Part shown: positions 7,133 to 13,470 of the stretch, in pieces
How the letters are laid out: each line of letters opens with the position of its first letter
Position numbering within the stretch: position 1 is the stretch's first letter
Source of the DNA: Oscillospiraceae bacterium
GTDB taxonomy: Bacteria > Bacillota > Clostridia > Oscillospirales > CAG-382
Reading direction: 5' to 3'
Assembly (NCBI GenBank): GCA_015064625.1
Contig: SVRW01000019.1
Location: forward strand, 1-45,947
Length of the DNA: 45,947 bases
Translations under genes and position numbers: made by a program
Notes under the pieces: generated by a model
What the model was told of the DNA's origin: nothing
Databases searched by the model: none
The model's input: the letters and a program-made list of their open reading frames with translations, nothing else

Positions 7133-7807
7133 TTATTTCTTGCCTTTGCACTGACCTTTTCCAAAGCCTTTGTTTGCTTTTTTGCCTGCGTCCTTGTTTG
7201 CTTTTTTGTTCTGCTCGTCGCAGATACCGTCTTCGTTTTTGTCTACAAAGTTGTCGCAAACACCGTCTTCGTCAGCATCAACACATTTTGATTTTTTGCC
7301 TGCGCCCTTGTTTGCTTTTTTATTCTGCTCGTCGCAGATACCGTCTTCGTTTTCGTCTACGAAGTTGTCGCAAACACCGTCTTCGTCAGCGTCAACACAT
7401 TTTGCTTTTTTGCCTTCGCCTTTGTTTGCTTTTTTGTTCTGCTCGTCGCAGATACCGTCTTCGTTTTCGTCTACGAAGTTGTCGCAAACACCGTCTTCGT
7501 CAGCGTCAACGCATTTTGCTTTTTTACCTTCGCCTTTGTTTGCTTTGTGATGACCTTTTCTTTTGCCGTTGCCTTTGAATTCTTTCACATCTTCTTCGGA
7601 TACGGCTTCGTCTTTTTCGAGTTCGCCTTCTTCAAAATCAGCTTCAGTTCCCGTTTCAATATCTGTGCTTGACTCAACAGAAATTTCAGGCTGTGTGGGT
7701 TCAGACGCTTCGCTAAAGTCAGCAAGAACACCTACAGAACATATTGTAAGAGCCGTAATCGCTCCCAATATGCTTAAGATAATTTTGGATTTGGAAATGC
7801 TTTTCAT
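7133..7807 (-). CDS. Secreted protein with tandem Ca-binding-type repeats
   Basis: The product has 224 residues from ATG 7807, chosen because AGGAGG lies at 7819-7824; the longer frame to 7891 lacks a site and would bury the signal peptide. Residues 1-30 are a clear signal sequence (basic start, then ILSILGAITALTICSVGVLA). An acidic stretch follows, then three near-identical 38-residue repeats plus part of a fourth, each holding two acidic loops (DADEDGVCDNF and DENEDGICDEQ) spaced like calcium-binding DxDxDG loops, with two Cys, separated by a KANKGEGKK linker. The tail is Lys/Gly-rich. As first gene of the sigma/anti-sigma operon it may be the regulon's target or sensor partner. Calcium binding is inferred from the pattern. 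Confidence 0.75.
   Translation of the reverse strand: MKSISKSKIILSILGAITALTICSVGVLADFSEASEPTQPEISVESSTDIETGTEADFEEGELEKDEAVSEEDVKEFKGNGKRKGHHKANKGEGKKAKCVDADEDGVCDNFVDENEDGICDEQNKKANKGEGKKAKCVDADEDGVCDNFVDENEDGICDEQNKKANKGAGKKSKCVDADEDGVCDNFVDKNEDGICDEQNKKANKDAGKKANKGFGKGQCKGKK
7205..7546 (-). repeat. Three 114-bp tandem repeats inside the Ca-repeat gene
   Basis: Units 7433-7546, 7319-7432 and 7205-7318 encode the 38-residue repeats. They differ by only a few bases, and a partial fourth unit runs to about 7136. Such near-identity suggests recent duplication and possible copy-number variation. Confidence 0.85.
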
Positions 7808-7920
7808 TTTTCTGAATGCCTCCTGTTTGATTTTTTTATTTTGGCTATTTTGCCCTTTCAATAGCAATACGAATGAAAATGGCAAATCCATTCAAAAAAA
7901 TAAAAAAATTTCCATTTCTT

Positions 7921-7948
7921 ATTATATGAATAAAATGCATATTGTCAA
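7921..7948 (-). promoter_or_regulatory. Sigma-A promoter of the sigma/anti-sigma operon
   Basis: On the minus strand TTGACA (7943-7948) and TATAAT (7921-7926) are 16 bp apart. This is a consensus housekeeping promoter, which implies basal expression of the ECF operon rather than autoregulation alone. The leader to ATG 7807 is about 105 nt. Confidence 0.85.
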
Positions 7949-8044
7949 TAAAAAATATCGAAAAAAGTCACTATTCATTGTTGACTTTAACATTCATTTA
8001 TGATAAGCTATACAAGTAAAAGTATGAAACCAAGGAGAATAAAT

Positions 8045-9001
8045 ATGAGAGATAACATTCTATACTTTGTTATTCCTTGCTATAATGAAGAAGCGGTTCT
8101 TGTCGATACAGCGAAAGTTGTATACGAAAAAACTGTAAAATTGATTGAACAGAAAAAAATATCTGAAAAAAGCAGAATAGTTTTTGTGAATGATGGCTCC
8201 AAGGATGCAACCTGGGAGATTATAAAAAAACTTCATGAGGGTAAGGAAATTTTTGCAGGCATAAATCTTAGCCGTAACAGAGGACACCAGAACGCGTTGT
8301 TGGCAGGACTTCTTACTGTTAAGGATGATGCTGATATGGTTGTTTCTATGGACGCAGATTTGCAGGATGATATAAACGCTGTTGATGAAATGATTGAGAA
8401 GTATCACGACGGATGCGATATTGTTTACGGTGTTCGTTCAAAACGTGAGACTGATACTTTTTTCAAGCGTTTCACCGCGGAAAGTTTTTATAAGGTTATG
8501 AATATGCTTGGTGCAAATACAATATATAACCATGCTGATTTCAGACTTATGAGCAAACGTGCCTTGAATGAGCTTGCGGGATACAGCGAAGTTAACTTGT
8601 TCCTCAGGGGAATAATTCCGATGATTGGTTTTAAAACCGACGTTGTGTATTATGAACGCGGAGAACGTCTTGCGGGAGAAAGCAAATATCCTCTTAAAAA
8701 AATGCTTTCCTTCTCCATAGAGGGTATAACCTCTCTCAGCGTTAAACCCCTTAGTATGATAACGTATCTTGGTATAGGTGTGTTTTTAATAAGTATAATA
8801 ATGCTTCTTTATTCCGTTATACAGTTCTTCCGTGGCGTTACCGTTGCAGGTTGGGCAAGTATTATTGTATCAATATGGGCGATAGGCGGTCTGATTTTGC
8901 TTGCGATTGGCATAACAGGAGCGTATATCGGAAAGATTTACCTTGAAACGAAGGGCAGACCCAGATTTATAATTGACGAATATCTTAATAATAACAAATA
9001 A
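8045..9001 (+). CDS. Membrane GT2 glycosyltransferase, DPM1/GtrB type
   Basis: The product has 318 residues from ATG 8045, which has AAGGAG at 8033-8038; the longer frame from 8000 is unsupported. The N-terminal GT-A domain shows IPCYNEEAVL, VNDGSKDATWEII, LSRNRGHQNALLAGL and MDADLQDD (the DxD-type metal and nucleotide-sugar site). Two C-terminal transmembrane helices (about 235-300) and a closing YIGKIYLETKGRPRF tail match the polyprenyl-phosphate sugar transferases (DPM1, GtrB, YkoT-like). It probably loads a sugar onto undecaprenyl phosphate on the cytoplasmic face. It is the first gene of a run with MoxR and DUF58 genes (11-nt gap), an unusual pairing. Confidence 0.88.
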   Translation: MRDNILYFVIPCYNEEAVLVDTAKVVYEKTVKLIEQKKISEKSRIVFVNDGSKDATWEIIKKLHEGKEIFAGINLSRNRGHQNALLAGLLTVKDDADMVVSMDADLQDDINAVDEMIEKYHDGCDIVYGVRSKRETDTFFKRFTAESFYKVMNMLGANTIYNHADFRLMSKRALNELAGYSEVNLFLRGIIPMIGFKTDVVYYERGERLAGESKYPLKKMLSFSIEGITSLSVKPLSMITYLGIGVFLISIIMLLYSVIQFFRGVTVAGWASIIVSIWAIGGLILLAIGITGAYIGKIYLETKGRPRFIIDEYLNNNK

Positions 9002-9012
9002 GAGGTAAGAAA

Positions 9013-9969
9013 ATGCTTGGCGAATTTTATAAAAGGATAAGAGAAAACGTTGGAACAGTTGTTGTAGGTAAAGAATCTCTTTGCGATTTAATGACAACAA
9101 CTATGCTTTGCGGTGGACATATGCTTCTCGAAGATGTTCCAGGAACCGCAAAAACGACCTTGGCGAAGGCTTTTGCCGCTTCGTTTGAAGGCGTTTACAA
9201 GCGTATACAGTTTACGCCCGACCTTCTTCCCTCCGATATTACTGGTATAAACTATTTCAATATGAAAAAATCCGAGTTTGAATTTGTACCAGGTCCTGTT
9301 TTTTCTAACGTTTTGCTTGTAGACGAAATAAACAGAGCAACGCCAAAAACTCAGGCAGGTCTTCTTGAATGTATGGAGGAGCTTCAGGCTACCGTTGACG
9401 GAAACACTATGGAAATAAAAGCTCCTTTTATGGTAGTTGCAACCCAGAACCCTATCGAAAGCATGGGCGTTTTCCCGCTTCCTGAAGCACAGCTTGACCG
9501 TTTTCTGATAAAGGCGAATATGGAATATCCAACTCATGCGGAATCAGCCGCTATCCTTAAACGCTTTAACGGAGCTAACCCTCTTTCTGATATTAAACCA
9601 GTGTTCTCTCTTGATGAAATTCTGGAAGCAAGAAAAACCCTTGATTCAATTTTCGTTCATGAGGATATTATGGATTACATAGTTTCTCTCGTCGAAGCAA
9701 CGAGAAATCATAGCAACGTAACTTTAGGCGTCAGCCCCCGTGGAGCGTTGGCTCTTATGAGAGTATCAAAGGGCTTTGCCGCCGCTGCCGACAGAGCATA
9801 CGTTTCTCCCGATGACGTTAAAGCTGCAGCAATGTACGTTTTACCTCACAGAATGGTTCTTTCCAGCTCTGCCAAGGTTAAAAAGAATGCGGCTAAAGAG
9901 ATAATCGAGAGCATACTTGAAACCGTTGCTGTGCCAACGGAAGGTGAGCTGGGATGGTATAAAGGCTGA
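9013..9969 (+). CDS. MoxR family AAA+ ATPase
   Basis: The product has 318 residues, the usual MoxR length. Walker A is EDVPGTAKTTLAKA, a variant with Thr-Ala where GVGK is common, but the Lys-Thr-Thr is intact. Walker B is LLVDEINRA, sensor 1 is VVATQNPIE, and the C-terminal lid contains LGVSPRGALALMRVSKGFAA. MoxR ATPases act as chaperones or activators of partner proteins and usually pair with DUF58 and VWA-type proteins, as here. AAGAGGTAAG precedes the ATG. The gene is 13 nt ahead of the DUF58 start. Confidence 0.93.
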   Translation: MLGEFYKRIRENVGTVVVGKESLCDLMTTTMLCGGHMLLEDVPGTAKTTLAKAFAASFEGVYKRIQFTPDLLPSDITGINYFNMKKSEFEFVPGPVFSNVLLVDEINRATPKTQAGLLECMEELQATVDGNTMEIKAPFMVVATQNPIESMGVFPLPEAQLDRFLIKANMEYPTHAESAAILKRFNGANPLSDIKPVFSLDEILEARKTLDSIFVHEDIMDYIVSLVEATRNHSNVTLGVSPRGALALMRVSKGFAAAADRAYVSPDDVKAAAMYVLPHRMVLSSSAKVKKNAAKEIIESILETVAVPTEGELGWYKG

Positions 9970-9982
9970 AAGGGTAGTTGAT

Positions 9983-11104
9983 ATGGATCCTTCAATTCAG
10001 GCGTTGCTTGCTATTTTAGGTACAGTATGCCTTTTTTTGCTCATTATGCTTTACAGATATCTGAAGGCAAAATGCATAAGAAGAATAGAGTATTCCCGCC
10101 GTTTTGCCGATGAAGGCGTTCATGAGGGAATGAATACTGTTTTGATTGAAACAATATATAACCCATCGTTATTCTTTCTTTTCAATATTCACGTTGAATC
10201 CTTCTTGTATAGCGGAATACGTCCTGAGTCTGTTTTGTACGATGATTCTCTTGATATGCATTATTGCGTAAGTACCTTCAGGATCATCCCGCCTTTCGGA
10301 CGTATACAGAGGAAAAACATTATTTGCTGTGAAAAAAGAGGATTATATGAGCTTGAATCTGTTGAGATAAATTACAGAAAAAATCCTCATACAATAAAGT
10401 CGGAAGCCTCTCTCTACGTTTATCCGAAGCCTGTTCCTCTTAGCGGTGTTCATATGCACCCCAATAGTGTTCAGGGCGATAATCCTACGAACCGCAGACT
10501 TATATACGACCCCTTTTCTTTTTCCGGAATAAGGGATTACGTGGCTGGCGATTCAATGAGAATGATAAATTATAAAGCTACGGCAAGGTCAGTTATTGGC
10601 TCGGATTATGGAATAAAGGTGAATAAATTTGATTACGTTTCCAACAGAAACGTTCTCGTTCTTATAGACTATAAATATTCCGATGAAGCTCAAATAAGTG
10701 GCGAGGATTACAACGCTATAATGGAAAACGCTCTCCGAGTTGCAACTGCGTTGATTTGCGAGGCATCGGAGTCGGGATACCGTGTAGGCTTTGCAGCTAA
10801 CTGTAAGCTTTCAAGCGGTGAGATGTTTATGCGTTTTCCTGCTGACAGCGGTGTGTTACATTATATAGAAATGCTGAAAAGCATGGCAACGTTGAGAGCA
10901 AATGCAGGTATGTCCATGCAAAGACTTATCGAAATGTATATCGCAGATTCTCTTTCGGAAACAGAAATTATTCTTTTTGCCCACGAGGTTGACGATACAG
11001 CTATAGTGAATCTGGAACGGCTTTCCGTTATGGGAAATAGCGTAAATACATTTACCTTGGATGAAAGCTTCGTTCATATTGACGATACTTATGTGGCAGG
11101 TTAA
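9983..11104 (+). CDS. DUF58 domain protein
   Basis: The product has 373 residues from ATG 9983, chosen because AAAGGG at 9969-9974 precedes it; the frame open back to 9917 overlaps the moxR-type gene. One N-terminal transmembrane helix (about 5-24) is followed by a beta-rich part and then the DUF58 signature IRDYVAGDSMRMINYKATARS, and by a VWA-like section with VLVLIDYKY (a MIDAS-like strand) and IILFAHEV. DUF58 proteins are MoxR partners of unknown exact role, often near transglutaminase genes; none is present here. Membrane-anchored with the bulk probably cytoplasmic. Confidence 0.88.
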   Translation: MDPSIQALLAILGTVCLFLLIMLYRYLKAKCIRRIEYSRRFADEGVHEGMNTVLIETIYNPSLFFLFNIHVESFLYSGIRPESVLYDDSLDMHYCVSTFRIIPPFGRIQRKNIICCEKRGLYELESVEINYRKNPHTIKSEASLYVYPKPVPLSGVHMHPNSVQGDNPTNRRLIYDPFSFSGIRDYVAGDSMRMINYKATARSVIGSDYGIKVNKFDYVSNRNVLVLIDYKYSDEAQISGEDYNAIMENALRVATALICEASESGYRVGFAANCKLSSGEMFMRFPADSGVLHYIEMLKSMATLRANAGMSMQRLIEMYIADSLSETEIILFAHEVDDTAIVNLERLSVMGNSVNTFTLDESFVHIDDTYVAG

Positions 11105-11106
11105 AT

Positions 11107-11760
11107 ATGCTTATCGTAAGAGATAAAAAATCAAAAAAATATTTTTGGAAAGCTATTATAGCATTCCTTGCAGGTGCAGGACTTTTTGCGCTTAAAAACT
11201 TAATAAAGGATAAAAATGCCGCTGATTTCGTTATTATTTTAGGATCAGCCTCTTGTATTCTGGGAGTTTGGTTTTACTATAAATCTTTGATGAACTCTAT
11301 GGAGCTTATAGTAAAACCCGCTTTGAAAAAGGTATTCGGAAAGATTGTAAAATCCGTCAAGAAGACTGTAGATAAAATCAAGAAAAAGCTTGGTATTTCC
11401 GAAAAAACATGGCGAATGAAGGGGAGCGACAGCTTTAATTTCGTGCTTCCATCGTGGAGCAAAAAAAAGGGAACGAAACGTGACTTCGGAAAATCACGTA
11501 TAAAATGGAACGAAGATCCAGGAAACCCTTGGAAAATACGGTATATTTACACTAAATATATTGTGAAACGACAGAAAAAAGGAGCTTATATAAAAAGCTC
11601 ATCCACGGCTCTTGAAAATGAAGAATCGCTTGGAGCGTCTTGCCCGTTCCCTGAAATTTTTCAGCTTTATACCTTGTCCCGATATGCTCCTTCAAAAATC
11701 AGTAACCAAGCCGTTAACGATGAAACCGTTGAAGAAGCCATGGAAAAACTTATAAAATAG
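11107..11760 (+). CDS. Unknown two-helix membrane protein in the MoxR operon
   Basis: The product has 217 residues and starts 2 nt after the DUF58 gene with AGG about 6 nt upstream, so it is co-transcribed. Two adjacent hydrophobic segments (about 13-30 and 38-56) follow a basic start. Residues 65-100 are strongly basic and helical (KKVFGKIVKSVKKTVDKIKK). The rest is polar, with WNEDPGNPWKIRYIYTKYIVKRQKKG and a C-terminal acidic helix. I do not recognise the family. In other MoxR/DUF58 operons this position is often taken by a transglutaminase-like membrane protein, which this is not. It may be a clade-specific subunit of the same system. Confidence 0.7.
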   Translation: MLIVRDKKSKKYFWKAIIAFLAGAGLFALKNLIKDKNAADFVIILGSASCILGVWFYYKSLMNSMELIVKPALKKVFGKIVKSVKKTVDKIKKKLGISEKTWRMKGSDSFNFVLPSWSKKKGTKRDFGKSRIKWNEDPGNPWKIRYIYTKYIVKRQKKGAYIKSSSTALENEESLGASCPFPEIFQLYTLSRYAPSKISNQAVNDETVEEAMEKLIK

Positions 11761-11763
11761 TTA

Positions 11764-11792
11764 TTGACAAACATAAAAAAGTATGATATTAT
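11764..11792 (+). promoter_or_regulatory. Sigma-A promoter of the thiT-thiN operon
   Basis: TTGACA (11764-11769) and TATTAT (11787-11792) are spaced by 17 bp, ending a few bases ahead of the riboswitch. Confidence 0.85.
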
Positions 11793-11805
11793 ACCCTTGC
11801 CAACA

Positions 11806-11898
11806 GAAATAGGGGTGCTGGATGTTCCGGCTGAGATAGAATTTATAGATTCTGAACCCGTTAAACCTGATACGGATAATGCCGTCGTAGGGAATTTC
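11806..11898 (+). ncRNA. TPP (THI-box) riboswitch aptamer
   Basis: The conserved blocks are all present in order: GGGGTGC, then GGCTGAGA, then the distal ACCTGATACGGATAATGCC block, then CGTAGGGAA. Closing stem P1 is GAAAT (11806-11810) with ATTTC (11894-11898); P3a is AGAAT with ATTCT, and P4 is ACGG with CCGT. It lies between a sigma-A promoter and an intrinsic terminator, ahead of a thiamine transporter and a thiamine kinase gene, so thiamine diphosphate should switch transcription off. Confidence 0.95.
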
Positions 11899-11916
11899 AG
11901 TAATGCGAGATATACT

Positions 11917-11949
11917 TACGCCAACGTTTCCGTTGGCGTATTTTATATT
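11917..11949 (+). terminator. Riboswitch-controlled intrinsic terminator
   Basis: TACGCCAACG (11917-11926) and CGTTGGCGTA (11931-11940) form a perfect 10-bp stem with a TTTC loop, followed by TTTTATATTT. The thiT ribosome site AGGAGG (11952-11957) comes just after, so termination occurs before thiT. Confidence 0.9.
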
Positions 11950-11965
11950 TTAGGAGGTTGATTTT

Positions 11966-12658
11966 ATGACGGAATCAACAAAAATCGTTCCAGAAAGAAG
12001 AAAGAGGGAGGAAACTATAAGAAGGCTTGTTGTCAGTGCCGTAATGCTTGGCGTTGCAACGGCTCTTGAGCTTGTTTCTAACTTTATTCCTCTTGAACTT
12101 CCTTTCGGCGGAAGAATTACAATTGTAAGTATGTTACCCATTGTTGTGGTAGGGTATATGTACGGTACTTCACAAGGACTTTTCACGGCGTTCTGTTTTT
12201 CGATTATACAGATGCTTCTTGGAATGAAAACTGTTTCCTCTTTCTTTATGCCCGGTGATAGCCAGATGGTTATATGGAAAGCTTTAATAGTTTGTTTCCT
12301 TGACTACGTTCTTGCTTATACTGTTTTGGGCTTTTCGGGCTTGTTCAGAAATAAGTTCAAAAATAAAGCAGTAGGGTTATCCGTAAGCAGCATTTTTGCT
12401 CTTTCCTTAAGATATGCGGTACATATTATTTCAGGTGCTATATTCTTCGGCTCATGGGCTGAATGGTTCTTTTCACAAGATGGATTTTATTCTATTGGAG
12501 AAAAAATATTGAACGTTTTTGACGGCAACTCTCTTTCTGTGATATATTCTGTTTTTTATAACGGACTTTATATGATTCCTGAAATTGTGTTAACTGCAGT
12601 CAGTGCATTTTTCGTTGGTGGGGTTATTTCCATAGGCGAAGGGAAGAAAGAGCCTTAA
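11966..12658 (+). CDS. thiT: ECF-type thiamine transporter substrate subunit ThiT
   Basis: The product has 230 residues. After a basic N-terminus, about six hydrophobic segments follow, with the ThiT hallmarks VMLGVATALELV, the LPFGGRITIVSMLPIVVVGYMYG segment, and LRYAVHIISGAIFFGSWAEWFF, where the Trp/Tyr/His-rich loop contributes to thiamine binding in characterised ThiT. ThiT is the S-component of an energy-coupling-factor transporter; the shared EcfAA'T module is not in this window. AGGAGG sits 8 nt upstream. The identity is supported by the upstream TPP riboswitch and the downstream thiamine kinase. Confidence 0.93.
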   Translation: MTESTKIVPERRKREETIRRLVVSAVMLGVATALELVSNFIPLELPFGGRITIVSMLPIVVVGYMYGTSQGLFTAFCFSIIQMLLGMKTVSSFFMPGDSQMVIWKALIVCFLDYVLAYTVLGFSGLFRNKFKNKAVGLSVSSIFALSLRYAVHIISGAIFFGSWAEWFFSQDGFYSIGEKILNVFDGNSLSVIYSVFYNGLYMIPEIVLTAVSAFFVGGVISIGEGKKEP

Positions 12659-12680
12659 TTTTTGATTTGTTGGAGTTTTT

Positions 12681-13319
12681 ATGGGAAATATTTATACAAA
12701 GGGAAACGAAAAAATCTGCTATATAGTAGGTGCTTTTGAAAGCGGAGAGATAAGTATTGAAGCGTCTGAAAAAGACCTTATTATCTGTGCTGACGGGGGA
12801 CTTGAAATATTGCGGAAATACGGAATTACTCCACACGTTATAATGGGTGATTTTGATTCCTTGGGATATATACCAAAGGGAGATAACGTTAAGGTTTTCC
12901 CGAAAGAAAAGGACGATTCCGATACGGGAATCGCTATAAAATACGGCTTTGAAAAGGGATACGAAAAATTTGTCATTTACGGTGGTCTGGGCGGTAGATT
13001 TGACCACACAATAGCAAACATCCAACTTCTTTCTTTTATCGCAGAGAAAGGCGGAAAAGGATTTCTTGTTGGGAACAAAACCTATATGACCGTAATTAAG
13101 AACGGAGATGCAGAGCTTTTCGGAAAAGGCTATATATCTGTATTTTCACTTTCTGATAAAAGTGAGGGAGTTACCTTGAAAGGTCTTAAATATACTCTTG
13201 AAAATTCCACTCTTTCAAATTCTTTCCCTCTTGGGTTAAGTAACGAGTTTGTAAACGAAAAAGCTCCCGCTTTAATACGGGTTCAAAGCGGGATGCTTCT
13301 CGTTGTAGTGAATGAATGA
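12681..13319 (+). CDS. thiN: Thiamine diphosphokinase
   Basis: The product has 212 residues, typical length. It converts thiamine and ATP to thiamine diphosphate and AMP in the cytosol. Visible motifs are IICADGGLEILRKYGITPHVIMGDFDSLG, then KDDSDTGIAIKYG (the acidic Mg-ATP site) and YGGLGGRFDHTIANIQLL (the GGRxDH motif). The C-terminal beta domain with GVTLKGLKYTLENSTLSNSFPLGLSNEF binds thiamine. It follows thiT by 22 nt and shares its TPP riboswitch, making an uptake-and-activation operon controlled by its own product. Confidence 0.95.
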   Translation: MGNIYTKGNEKICYIVGAFESGEISIEASEKDLIICADGGLEILRKYGITPHVIMGDFDSLGYIPKGDNVKVFPKEKDDSDTGIAIKYGFEKGYEKFVIYGGLGGRFDHTIANIQLLSFIAEKGGKGFLVGNKTYMTVIKNGDAELFGKGYISVFSLSDKSEGVTLKGLKYTLENSTLSNSFPLGLSNEFVNEKAPALIRVQSGMLLVVVNE

Positions 13320-13322
13320 AGG

Positions 13323-13357
13323 TTGGGCTGTAGCATTCGCTACAGCCCAATATTTAT
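13323..13357 (+). terminator. Terminator of thiT-thiN operon
   Basis: TTGGGCTGTAGC (13323-13334) pairs with GCTACAGCCCAA (13339-13350) around an ATTC loop, then TATTTATT. Confidence 0.8.
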
Positions 13358-13377
13358 TCAATTATATTTTCATGCAC

Positions 13378-13403
13378 AAACCCCGCCTAATGGCGGGGTT
13401 TTT
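13378..13403. terminator. Second strong terminator hairpin
   Basis: CCCCGCC (13381-13387) and GGCGGGG (13392-13398) with a TAAT loop, followed by five T; AAA on the left gives weak function on the minus strand also. Confidence 0.8.
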
Positions 13404-13413
13404 CAGAAGTCTA

Positions 13414-13443
13414 ATCCACGAAATAGTTTCCGTGGATCTTTTT
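13414..13443 (+). terminator. Third stacked hairpin
   Basis: ATCCACG (13414-13420) pairs with CGTGGAT (13431-13437), with AAA/TTT extending the stem inside, then CTTTTT. It lies between the two convergent transcription units. Confidence 0.65.
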
Positions 13444-13470
13444 CATGATATTTTACCGACTTTCTCGGAA

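Noticed and set aside
7205..7546. CRISPR-like direct repeats
   Set aside because: The 114-bp units are contiguous with no unique spacers and lie in frame within a coding gene.
7170..7578. Plus-strand open frames of 126 and 134 codons
   Set aside because: They are mirror frames of the calcium-repeat gene; the repeat periodicity keeps them free of stops.
11764..11961. A 65-codon frame upstream of thiT
   Set aside because: It starts in the promoter and runs through the TPP aptamer and terminator; the RNA structure explains the sequence.
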